From Kaistia hirudinis (GTDB taxonomy: Bacteria > Pseudomonadota > Alphaproteobacteria > Rhizobiales > Kaistiaceae), in assembly GCF_014196455.1 (NCBI RefSeq), contig NZ_JACIDS010000003.1, positions 682,001-746,000 on the forward strand: DNA of 64,000 nt, given 5' to 3'. The position numbers and the translations under genes were made by a program. Positions within the stretch are counted from its first letter, which is position 1, and the number at the start of each line of letters is the position of its first letter. Of the stretch, positions 38,845-46,549 are shown piece by piece. Under the pieces are notes generated by a model. It ran no database searches. It worked only from the letters and a program-made list of their open reading frames with translations, and was not told where the DNA came from.

Positions 38845-39635
38845 GCGGCGCGTTGGCTGGCAAGTTTGCCGGCAAGAGCATCTTCATCACCGGCGCCGCG
38901 ACCGGCATCGGCTGCGCCAGCGCCGAATATCTGGCGGGCGAGGGCGCCTCCGTCTTTGGCTTCGGCATGGACGGCGCCGAGGGCCGGGCGCTCGAAAGCC
39001 AGCTGTCCGCCGCCGGTCACCGCTTCGTCTTCCGGGAAGGCGATGTCACGGAAGACGCGGCGGTGCGCGCCGCAGTCGCGGCGGCCGTCGCGGCGTTCGG
39101 CCGGCTCGATGCCGTCGTCAACTGCGCCGGCATCTATGCGACCGGGAAGCGGCTCGAGGATCTCTCCGACGCCGAATGGGACAAGACGATCGCCGTCAAT
39201 CTAACGGCCGTCTTCCGCACCTGCCGCGCTGCGCTGCCGCATATCCGCGCGAGCGGCGGCGGTTCGGTCGTCAACCTCGCTTCGGTCCATGCGCTGGCGA
39301 CGGTTCCCGGCGTTCCGGCCTATGCCGCCACCAAGGCGGCCGTGCTCGGCCTCTCGCGCCAGATGGCGCTCGACTATGCCGTCGACCGCATCCGTGTGAA
39401 CGCCGTCATCGTCGGCTCGGTGGCGACGCGCATGACGCTCGGCGGCGCGGATGGGCCCGAGGCTCGCGCCAAGGTCGAGGCGGCCGGGCTCTATTTCGAC
39501 GAATGCCGCGTGCCGCGCGTCGCCGATCCGGCGGAACTCGCCAAGGCCATCGGCTTCCTGATCTCCGACGACGCCTCCTTCGTCACCGGCTCCGGCTTCG
39601 TCGTCGACGGCGGCCTGACGGCGCTGCTGCTCTGA
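38841..39635 (+). CDS. SDR family oxidoreductase
   Basis: A 264-residue short-chain dehydrogenase with the complete motif set: cofactor FITGAATGIGCASAEYLA, NCAG (DAVVNCAGIYATG), Ser in VVNLASVHALAT, YxxxK in AYAATKAAVLG, and a C-terminal GSGFVVDGGLTALLL. Translation is coupled to the upstream ATPase by ATGA. It probably oxidises the sugar imported by system 1. Coenzyme preference was not judged. Confidence 0.9.
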   Translation: MSGALAGKFAGKSIFITGAATGIGCASAEYLAGEGASVFGFGMDGAEGRALESQLSAAGHRFVFREGDVTEDAAVRAAVAAAVAAFGRLDAVVNCAGIYATGKRLEDLSDAEWDKTIAVNLTAVFRTCRAALPHIRASGGGSVVNLASVHALATVPGVPAYAATKAAVLGLSRQMALDYAVDRIRVNAVIVGSVATRMTLGGADGPEARAKVEAAGLYFDECRVPRVADPAELAKAIGFLISDDASFVTGSGFVVDGGLTALLL

Positions 39636-39641
39636 CGGCCC

Positions 39642-40541
39642 TTACACCGCGAACGGTGTGAAACAGATCGTGCCGCCGATGCGGTCACCGGGTTCCAGAA
39701 CGATGATGCCGAGGTCGCGCTCGCCGCGCTCGGCCTTGTTGAAGGCGCAGGGCACGTTGGTCTGCGGTTCCAGGCAGAAGAAGTCCTTGGCCGGATCGGC
39801 ATAGAGCATCAGATTGCCGAAGATCGGGTCCGCGGCCATGCGGAGGCCCGCGCCGCGCCTCGGCCAGCTTATCTCGGCGATGCCGTCCCAGCCGCCGTAA
39901 TTATTGTTGCGCCAACCCGGCGGCAGCGGCGCGCCGGCGGTGAAATCGAGCTCCGGCGGCAGGCTGATCCGGTCTCCCGCGACGCCGTCCGGCGCTTCGA
40001 GCCAGAAGGCGCTGGCCGTGAAGGCGAGCGTCACGCCCTCTTCGCGCTCGAACCAGGGATGATGGCCGAAGCCGAACGGCATGGCCTCAGCGCCGGTGTT
40101 CTCGATCGTCGTCTCCAGCACGAGCCCTTCGGGCGCCAGGCGAAAGATCTGCGTCGCGCGATAATCATAGGGATCGTCGCCGCCATGGTGGTCGAGCGTG
40201 AGCTCGGCGAGGCCCCCGTCCTGCGCGGCGAGCGTCCAGGCTGATTTCCAGCCGGTTCCATGCACATTGAAGCGCTCGGGGCTGTTATTGGTCTGGACGA
40301 CATAGTCGCGTCCGGCAAAGGCGAAGCGGTTGCCGTCGATCCGGTTGGCGTAGGGCACCATTGGAAAGGACGCGACGGCGAGCACGTCGCGCCGCGCGGC
40401 GGCGCCCGGCGAGAGCGGGCGCATCAGGTCGATGCCGCGCCAGCGGAAATGGGCGATCGAGCCGCCGATCTCCGGCACGAGCCCGAGCGACAATTCGCCA
40501 GCCTTCAGCGTGACGAGGTTGGGTTCAGAAGTCACGGCCAT
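39642..40541 (-). CDS. Aldose 1-epimerase family protein
   Basis: A 299-residue galactose mutarotase-like protein (GalM superfamily). Visible are FPMVPYANRIDGNRFAFAGR (including the substrate Arg), NVHGTGWKSAW with a catalytic His region, MPFGFGHHPWFE with another His, and CLEPQTNVPCAFN with the general base Glu. It would interconvert anomers of an imported sugar, or act on a modified sugar. It overlaps the degenerate SDR gene by 17 bases, so both are probably in one minus-strand transcript. Confidence 0.9.
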   Translation of the reverse strand: MAVTSEPNLVTLKAGELSLGLVPEIGGSIAHFRWRGIDLMRPLSPGAAARRDVLAVASFPMVPYANRIDGNRFAFAGRDYVVQTNNSPERFNVHGTGWKSAWTLAAQDGGLAELTLDHHGGDDPYDYRATQIFRLAPEGLVLETTIENTGAEAMPFGFGHHPWFEREEGVTLAFTASAFWLEAPDGVAGDRISLPPELDFTAGAPLPPGWRNNNYGGWDGIAEISWPRRGAGLRMAADPIFGNLMLYADPAKDFFCLEPQTNVPCAFNKAERGERDLGIIVLEPGDRIGGTICFTPFAV

Positions 40542-41109
40542 AGCCCGCCGCCCAGCCGCCGTCGACGGCCAGCACCTGGCCGACCGTGTAACTGTTCATC
40601 GGATCGCAGAGGAACAGCACGGCGTTCACGACCTCGTCCGCCGCCCCGCCCCGGGCGAGCGGCACATGGCTCAGCATCGCCGGATCGGCAGCACCGTTTT
40701 CCGTGTCGATGAAGCCGGCGGCGACGCCATTGACCAGAACCTTCGGCGCCGCCTGCATGGCGAGCACGCGCAGGCTCGCGATCGCCGCGGCCATGGCCGC
40801 CGAGGCCGCCTCATGCCGCCGCATCGGCACGAGGCCGATCGCCGACAGGATATGCACGATCCGCCCCGCGCCGCGCGCCGCCATCGCCGCCGCCGCCTGC
40901 CGTGCCGTCTCGGTGAGGGCTGGCGAGAGATCGGCGCTGAGATCGAGTGGATGGGAGAGAACGAGCAGGTCCGGCGTCGGCCCGGTCGGGATCTTCTCCG
41001 CCGGCAGCAGGCTGGCCCCATTCCGCTTGAGCGCCGCGGCGACGCCGTCCGATACGGCATTGCGCGCGCCGGCCAGCACCGCGGTCTGGCCCGCGAGATC
41101 GATCTTCAT
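40525..41109 (-). CDS. Degenerate SDR-like protein, catalytic motifs missing
   Basis: A 194-residue protein, shorter than usual SDRs (about 250). The C-terminus (VNAVLFLCDPMNSYTVGQVL then VDGGW) is clearly SDR-like. However, the N-terminal glycine motif is replaced by AGARNAVSDG, the NNAG region is gone, and the YxxxK motif is replaced by HEAASAAM. It is unlikely to be an active dehydrogenase but keeps an open frame, so it may be a binding partner or an eroding gene. It is first in the minus-strand pair with the epimerase, divergent from the E1 fusion across a shared 18-bp motif. Confidence 0.8.
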   Translation of the reverse strand: MKIDLAGQTAVLAGARNAVSDGVAAALKRNGASLLPAEKIPTGPTPDLLVLSHPLDLSADLSPALTETARQAAAAMAARGAGRIVHILSAIGLVPMRRHEAASAAMAAAIASLRVLAMQAAPKVLVNGVAAGFIDTENGAADPAMLSHVPLARGGAADEVVNAVLFLCDPMNSYTVGQVLAVDGGWAAGYGRDF

Positions 41110-41197
41110 GCGTCCTCCCCCTCGACCGGATCATTTTTGGTCTGAGCTTGCCGATCCTCGCGTGCGATTCCCGCTTGGCAAGCCTGCGGTCGATAAC

Positions 41198-41215
41198 ATA
41201 ACATCATGCTATTAT
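41198..41215 (-). promoter_or_regulatory. Island 18-bp motif, site C (inverted)
   Basis: On the minus strand this is exactly ATAATAGCATGATGTTAT, identical to site B. TATAAT is present on both strands here (41211-41216 minus, 41213-41218 plus), between the degenerate SDR gene and the E1 fusion, so it may serve both directions. Confidence 0.7.
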
Positions 41216-41289
41216 AATCATTGAGCGCCTGTCCATGGTCTTGGACCCAAGCAGGCGCCGCCGCCTCGCCGCGGAGAATGGGAGGAATG

Positions 41290-43731
41290 ATGAGCGCAGC
41301 CGCATCGGGCCGCAAGGTCCGCGCCGTGAAGTCCGCAGGCCTGCCGGCGGAACTGTCGCGAGCCGCCCTGCTCGATCTCTATGAGCGCATGGTCCTGCTG
41401 CGGCGCTTCGAAAGCGTGGCGCAGACGGCGTGCCGCAAGGGCGAGACGCCCGGCTTCCTGCATCTCTATATCGGCGAGGAGGCGACGGCCGTCGGCATCT
41501 GCGCGCATCTGAAGCCGACCGACTGGATCACCTCCACCCATCGCGGTCATGGCCACGCGCTCGCCAAGGGCATGAGCCCCAACAGCCTGATGGCGGAACT
41601 CTTCGGCAAGCGCGACGGCTGCTGCGGCGGCCGCGGCGGCACCATGCATCTCTATGACCGCTCGGTCGGCCTGTTCGGCACCAACGGGATCGTCGCGGCC
41701 GGCATCAGCCACGCGGTCGGCGTCGGACTCTCGGGGCGTGCACGCGGGCGGGAGGATATCGGCGTCGCCTTCTTTGGCGATGGCGCGACCAATCATGGCG
41801 GCTTCCATGAATCGCTGAACTTTGCCGGCATACAGAAGGCGCCGGCGATCCTCGTCTGCGAGAACAATCTCTATGCGACGGCGACGCCGCTCGCCTCGGC
41901 GACGCTCAACACCGAGATCGCCTCGAAGGCGGCGTCCTATGGCATTCCCGGTATTGCCGTGGACGGCAATGACGTGATCGCCGTCTGGGAGGTTATGCGC
42001 GAGGCGACGCGCCGCGCCCGTTCCGGCGAGGGCCCGACCCTCATCGAGGCGAAGACCTATCGCACGGTCGGCCATCACGAGGGCGATCCGGTCACCGGCA
42101 CCTATCGCACGCAGGCCGAGGTCGATGAATGGCTCAAGCGCGATCCGGTGAAGCTGTTCCGCGCCCGGCTGACCGACGATTTCTCCGTGGCTTCGACGGA
42201 TGAGCTCGACGCCATCGATGCGCGCATCGACGCGATCGTGCAGACCTCGCTTGAATTCGCGCGCAATTCGCCCGAGCCGGATCCAGCGACGAGCGGGCTG
42301 CACGTCTTCGCCGAGCCGCTCAATCCGCCGGAAGCGCTGGTCCAGCCCGTCCCGGGCGCGACGCAGACGCAGAGCTGGCTGGATGCGGTCCGCGACGGCA
42401 TTGCCGAGGAGATGCGCCGCAATCCGCACCTCCTCTATTTCGGCGAGGGCACGGGCGAGCGCGGCGGCACCTTCGCCCATACCAAGAACCTCTATGCCGA
42501 GTTCGGCCCGCAGCGCATGGTCGACACGCCGATCTCGGAGCAGGGCTTCACGGGCGCGGCGATCGGCGCCTCGGCCACGGGAACGCGGACCATCGCCGAC
42601 CTGATGTTCGCCGATTTCATGTTCGAGGCCGCCGGGCAGATCGTGCTGCAGGCCTCGAAGCTGCGCTACATGTCGAACGGGCAGATGAATGCGCCCGTCG
42701 TGATCCGTGTCGGCTCCGGCGCCGTGCGCTCGGCCGGCCCGCATCACAGCGGCATCTACCACACCTCCTGGGCGCATGTGCCGGGCCTCGTGGTCTGCAT
42801 GCCGGCGACGCCGGCCGATGCCAAGGGGCTGATGAAGACGGCGCTGCGCGCTTCCGACCCCGTCATCATGCTGGAGCCGAAGGCGCTGTTCGCGACCAAG
42901 GGCGAGGTGCCTGCGGCCGAGCATTTCGTGCCCTTCGGCCTGGCGCGCATCGCGCGCGAAGGTCGCGACATCACGATCGTCTCCGCCGGCCAGCTCGTGC
43001 ACCGCTCCTTGGAAGCAGCCGAAAAGCTCGCTGCCGAAGGCATCGAGGCCGAGGTGATCGACCTCCGCACCATCATGCCGCTCGACGTCGGCACCGTCGC
43101 CGCGAGCGTCACCAAGACGCATCGCCTGCTCGTGGTTGACGAGGGCTGGGGCGCGTTCGGCGTCGGCGCGGAACTCGCGCAGGCCATGAACGAGCTCGCC
43201 TTCGACGAACTCGACGCGCCGGTGGGCCGCCTGCATTCCGAGGCGCAGCCGCATCCGCTCGCCCCCGCGCTGGAGCGGGCGATGCTGGTCGATACCGACA
43301 AGATCCTGGCCGCCGTCCGGAGCGTTCTCTCCGGGACGGCGCCGACCCCCAAGCACTGGCGGCATCTCGGCGGCCGCACGGCGGCGCCGGTCGCATCATC
43401 TCCTCCCGTCCCGGTTCCGTCTGCCCCGTCGCAAGCCGCCAGTGCTTCCCCGCCGCCACCTGCCGCCGCGGCGCCCGGCGGCCCGGGCGAGCCGATCACC
43501 ATGCCGTTCGGTGACTTGACCGTTTCGGAGGGCACCATCGTCGGCTGGCTGAAGGCCGAGGGCGACAAGGTCAAGGCCGGCGAGATCGTCGCCGAGATCG
43601 AGACCGACAAAGCCGTGGTCGAGATCGAGGCGCCGATCGACGGCGTGCTCGGCCCGATCGAGCAGGCGAAGGGCGCCGTCGTCCCGATGGGCGGGCGCAT
43701 CGGCAGCGTCGTTCCGGGAGGGGCGGCATGA
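41290..43731 (+). CDS. 2-oxo acid dehydrogenase E1 alpha-beta fusion with C-terminal lipoyl domain
   Basis: An 813-residue protein joining three parts normally on separate chains. Residues about 20-330 are E1 alpha, with the TPP/Mg motif FFGDGATNHGGFHESLN and the matching CENNLY, plus RGHGHALAKG. Residues about 358-690 are E1 beta (FGEGTGERGGTFAHT, DLMFADFMFEAAGQIVLQAS). A Pro/Ala-rich linker leads to a lipoyl domain at about 735-813 whose lipoyl lysine is K774 in ETDKAVVEIEAP. It would decarboxylate a 2-oxo acid and acylate its own tethered lipoyl arm. The start at 41290 is chosen over 41287 and 41278 by spacing from GGAGG (41281-41285). The E2 gene overlaps its stop; no E3 gene is nearby. 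Confidence 0.9.
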   Translation: MSAAASGRKVRAVKSAGLPAELSRAALLDLYERMVLLRRFESVAQTACRKGETPGFLHLYIGEEATAVGICAHLKPTDWITSTHRGHGHALAKGMSPNSLMAELFGKRDGCCGGRGGTMHLYDRSVGLFGTNGIVAAGISHAVGVGLSGRARGREDIGVAFFGDGATNHGGFHESLNFAGIQKAPAILVCENNLYATATPLASATLNTEIASKAASYGIPGIAVDGNDVIAVWEVMREATRRARSGEGPTLIEAKTYRTVGHHEGDPVTGTYRTQAEVDEWLKRDPVKLFRARLTDDFSVASTDELDAIDARIDAIVQTSLEFARNSPEPDPATSGLHVFAEPLNPPEALVQPVPGATQTQSWLDAVRDGIAEEMRRNPHLLYFGEGTGERGGTFAHTKNLYAEFGPQRMVDTPISEQGFTGAAIGASATGTRTIADLMFADFMFEAAGQIVLQASKLRYMSNGQMNAPVVIRVGSGAVRSAGPHHSGIYHTSWAHVPGLVVCMPATPADAKGLMKTALRASDPVIMLEPKALFATKGEVPAAEHFVPFGLARIAREGRDITIVSAGQLVHRSLEAAEKLAAEGIEAEVIDLRTIMPLDVGTVAASVTKTHRLLVVDEGWGAFGVGAELAQAMNELAFDELDAPVGRLHSEAQPHPLAPALERAMLVDTDKILAAVRSVLSGTAPTPKHWRHLGGRTAAPVASSPPVPVPSAPSQAASASPPPPAAAAPGGPGEPITMPFGDLTVSEGTIVGWLKAEGDKVKAGEIVAEIETDKAVVEIEAPIDGVLGPIEQAKGAVVPMGGRIGSVVPGGAA

Positions 43732-44429
43732 GCGCCGCCGCCAGCCGTCGCGCCGCCTCTCCCTATGCGCGGCGCCTCGCCCGCGAGCGCGGCATTGCGC
43801 TCGCCGAACTGGCGGGCACCGGCCCGCGCGGGCGCATCGTCGCGGCCGATATCCCGCTGCAACTGGTTGCCGCGCCCGAGCCCGCGGCCGCCGTGCCAGC
43901 GCCGGCGCCTGTCGCCACCGCGCCTTCTGCCCCGGCTCCGGTCGCCGTCGCGGCACGGGCGTTCGGCGCCTTCGCGACAAACCTCGCCCTCGGACCGCTG
44001 CGCGAGCTTATTGCCGCGGCTGGTGTCGATGTGCCGCTGCACGCCTTCCTCGCCCGCGCCGCGGCGCAGGCGACGGGGCGCTATGCCGAGGCGATCCGCC
44101 TCGTCGCCGCGGATGGCCGTTCGGTAGCGGTCGCGGGACCGGCGCGCCTCGCCCCGTCCGAGATCGCGTGCCGCTTCGAGGCAGGGGAGGGCGCATCGGC
44201 CGAACGGCCGCTCGTGCTCACCCATCTCGCCGTCTCGGGCATCCGCCCGGTCGCCGGCAGCCTCGCGCCGGACTGCGACCTGCGCATCCTCGTCGTGGCC
44301 GCGCCCGGTACTGAGACGGGCGAGGCCTTGCTGGTGCATGACAGCGACGCGGTGAGCGAAGCCGAGGCCGCCACCATGCTCGCGGCCTTCCGCGACGCGC
44401 TCGAAAACCCGCTGCGGCTGCTGGTGTAG
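43728..44429 (+). CDS. Reduced E2-like protein: PSBD plus eroded acyltransferase domain
   Basis: A 233-residue protein lacking the N-terminal lipoyl domain. It begins with a peripheral-subunit-binding domain (ASPYARRLARERGIALAELA then GTGPRGRIVAADI), a Pro/Ala linker, and a short E2-like catalytic region. The terminal segment, where E2 proteins carry the DHRxxDG active-site motif, reads VHDSDAVSEAEAATM, so the catalytic His-Asp arrangement is lost. It probably acts as a scaffold or a partner binding E1 or E3 rather than as an acyltransferase. The ATG overlaps the E1 fusion stop. Confidence 0.85.
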   Translation: MSAAASRRAASPYARRLARERGIALAELAGTGPRGRIVAADIPLQLVAAPEPAAAVPAPAPVATAPSAPAPVAVAARAFGAFATNLALGPLRELIAAAGVDVPLHAFLARAAAQATGRYAEAIRLVAADGRSVAVAGPARLAPSEIACRFEAGEGASAERPLVLTHLAVSGIRPVAGSLAPDCDLRILVVAAPGTETGEALLVHDSDAVSEAEAATMLAAFRDALENPLRLLV

Positions 44430-44784
44430 ACGCAGCGGCATGCCGGCAAAGCGCCGACGTTGTTCCGGCACGCGTGTGTTGTGGCCGCTGGCGGGGCTTC
44501 CTCTTTCGCCAAGGCGGGGAGGAAAGCCTGTCCTTGCCGATTCGGCGGCTTTTCTCCGCCGGCTCCTCATCCGCCGCCGTCGCCCCGGCGAAAGCCGGGG
44601 CCCATTCAGCCGAAGCGGCAAACCAGCATAGGTCTCAGGCTGTATGGATTCCGGCTTTCGCCGGAATGACGGAGCTTGATGCAGCTGGACTGGTGACCGT
44701 CATCGACAGTGTGGCCGTCAGCCCCTCATCGGGCGCGGCGCGCTCCCTGCGCGCCCACGCCTCCGCGCGGCGGGCGATCTCGCC
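44430..44784. other. 355-bp gap between E2-like gene and convergent SDR
   Basis: No gene was found. It contains two short palindromic elements (44583-44600 and 44648-44667), described separately, and otherwise noncoding GC-rich sequence between two convergent stop codons. Confidence 0.7.
44583..44667. repeat. Pair of REP-like palindromic elements
   Basis: CCCCGGC-GAAA-GCCGGGG (44583-44600) and ATTCCGGC-TTTC-GCCGGAAT (44648-44667) share the CCGGC/GCCGG core, the second with an inverted tetraloop. They lie in a gap between convergent genes, a typical position for extragenic palindromes, and may stop transcription or be remnants of a dispersed repeat family. Confidence 0.55.
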
Positions 44785-45564
44785 CTACATCATGTAGCCG
44801 GCGGTCCAGCCGCCATCGACGGTGAGGATCTGGCCGTTGACGTAGCTGGAGGCCGGGGAGGCGAGGAAGAGGACCGCCTCGGCAATCTCCTCCGGCGTGC
44901 CCGGACGTCCGAGCGGGACATGGCGCATGAAGGCGGCGGCCTTTTCGTGGAACTTGCCGCTCTCGCCATAGAACAGCTTCTTCGTTCCCTCGGTCATCAC
45001 GGAGCCCGGCGCGACGCAATTGGTCAACACGCCCTTGGCGCCGAGTTCGAGCGCCATCGAGCGCGTCAAATGGATGATGCCGGCCTTGGCGGCGACGAAG
45101 GGGCTTTGCAGCCGCATCGCCGCGAGGCCGACCACCGAACCGATATTGACGATCCGTCCGCCCCGCCCGGCGGCCAGCATCGGCTTCAAGGCCGAGCGGC
45201 TCATCAGGAAGAGCCCGTCGAGATCGATGCCGACGATGCGATGCCATTCCTCGGTCGGGAAGGCATCGATGTCGACGCGGTGGGCGAGCGTATTGACGCC
45301 GGCATTGTTGACGAGGATATCGAGGCGGCCGAAGCGCTGGATCGTGCGTTCGACGGCGCGGTCGATCGCCGCCTCGTCGCGGATGTCGACGATCGCGGGC
45401 ATCGCGTCCGGCAGCGCGGCGGCGACGGCCTCGGCGCCTTCGGCATTGATGTCGGCGACGACGATCGAGGCGCCGTTCGCCGCCAGGCGGTCGACGATCG
45501 CGCGCCCGATGCCGCCCGCCGCCCCCGTCACGAAGGCGACGCGGCCCGAGAGATCGCACTGCAT
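44785..45564 (-). CDS. SDR-family protein with catalytic Tyr replaced by Phe
   Basis: A 259-residue short-chain dehydrogenase with an intact cofactor site (FVTGAAGGIGRAIVDRLAAN), NNAG (ILVNNAGVNTLAH) and catalytic Ser region (IVNIGSVVGLAAM). The position of the YxxxK tyrosine is Phe: SPFVAAKAG, with codon TTC. The C-terminus (VDGGWTAGYMM) resembles that of the degenerate SDR at 40525. The start at 45564 has GGAGGAGG upstream. Reduced or altered activity is inferred. It is divergent from the GntR gene across an 18-bp motif. Confidence 0.88.
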   Translation of the reverse strand: MQCDLSGRVAFVTGAAGGIGRAIVDRLAANGASIVVADINAEGAEAVAAALPDAMPAIVDIRDEAAIDRAVERTIQRFGRLDILVNNAGVNTLAHRVDIDAFPTEEWHRIVGIDLDGLFLMSRSALKPMLAAGRGGRIVNIGSVVGLAAMRLQSPFVAAKAGIIHLTRSMALELGAKGVLTNCVAPGSVMTEGTKKLFYGESGKFHEKAAAFMRHVPLGRPGTPEEIAEAVLFLASPASSYVNGQILTVDGGWTAGYMM

Positions 45565-45608
45565 GGAAGCCTCCTCCCGCCCCACATCCCGCAGGGTCGA
45601 TTTCTTAT

Positions 45609-45626
45609 CTATTATGATACTATAAT
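45609..45626 (-). promoter_or_regulatory. Island 18-bp motif, site D (variant)
   Basis: On the minus strand this reads ATTATAGTATCATAATAG, matching 12 of 18 bases of the island motif and keeping its twofold symmetry around CAT/ATG. It lies between the SDR and GntR genes, a natural position for autoregulation. Confidence 0.5.
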
Positions 45627-45733
45627 CAAGGCGAGCGCGGATCGACAATGCCGCACCGTCATAACCGGCGATTGGTCGCGGCGGAGAATTCCGCTAGCCT
45701 TCGCCTTTATCGGACGATTCTGGGACTTCAGCT

Positions 45734-46549
45734 TTGCGAGCGAGTGGTCGAAGGCGGGCAGAGGCGGTGGCGGAAGAGGCGGGCGAGGCGCCCGATCTTT
45801 CGGACGTCTTCGCGATGCGCGTGCTGTCGCGGGACGACGGGCCGCTCTATCGGCAGCTGCTCGCCATCCTGCGGGCGCCGATCACGGATGGCCGTCTCTC
45901 GCCGGGCACCTCGCTGCCGCGCGAGGCCGATCTGGCGGAGCGCTTCGGCGTCAGCTTGATCACGGTGCGCCAGGCGTTGCGCGATCTCGAGAGCGAGGGG
46001 CTGATCAAGAAGCGCGCGGCCAAGCCCGCCGTCGTCGCGGAGCCCGAGGCACGCGGCAGCAGCAGCTTCGCCTTCAAGAGCTTCACCGAGATTGCCGCCT
46101 CCACCCGCGAGCGCCGCCTCGTCATCCACTCCTATCGCAAGGAGCGCTCGACCACGGCCGCCAAGGCGTTCGGCCTGCCGGCGGACGAGCCGATGCCGTG
46201 CCTTCGCGCGACGCTTTACCTCAAGGACGTGCCGACGGGGCAGACGACGTTCTATTTCCCGCCCGCCATCGGCGCGCAGCTGAAGCGCTCGGATTTCGAC
46301 GACGTCGTCATCTTCCGCTCCGTCCAGCGCCATCTCGGCATCAAGCTGTCCGGCGCCGGGATCACCGTGCGGGCCGATGTCGCCGACCAGAAACTCGCCG
46401 AGGCGCTGGACTATGAGGTCGGCGGCCCGATCCTCGTCATCGAGATGCTCTATCGCTCGGCGGATGGCGAGCCGGTCGAACTGACGATCAACCGCAATCG
46501 CGCCGATCTCTTTTCGCTGAGCTACGAAGCGCCGAACGACCTCGTCTGA
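45734..46549 (+). CDS. GntR-family regulator (HutC/UTRA type)
   Basis: An N-terminal winged helix (PLYRQLLAILRAPITDGRLS, LPREADLAERFGVSLITVRQ with the recognition helix) is joined to a UTRA-like effector domain (LYLKDVPTGQTTFYFPPAIG, LAEALDYEVGGPILVIEMLY). Length is 271 residues from the TTG at 45734; the start is uncertain, and the GTG at 45767 or ATG at 45815 could be the true one. It is the best candidate to bind the 18-bp motif found beside it and at four other island promoters. Its end overlaps the convergent LtrA gene by 28 bases. Confidence 0.88.
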   Translation: MRASGRRRAEAVAEEAGEAPDLSDVFAMRVLSRDDGPLYRQLLAILRAPITDGRLSPGTSLPREADLAERFGVSLITVRQALRDLESEGLIKKRAAKPAVVAEPEARGSSSFAFKSFTEIAASTRERRLVIHSYRKERSTTAAKAFGLPADEPMPCLRATLYLKDVPTGQTTFYFPPAIGAQLKRSDFDDVVIFRSVQRHLGIKLSGAGITVRADVADQKLAEALDYEVGGPILVIEMLYRSADGEPVELTINRNRADLFSLSYEAPNDLV

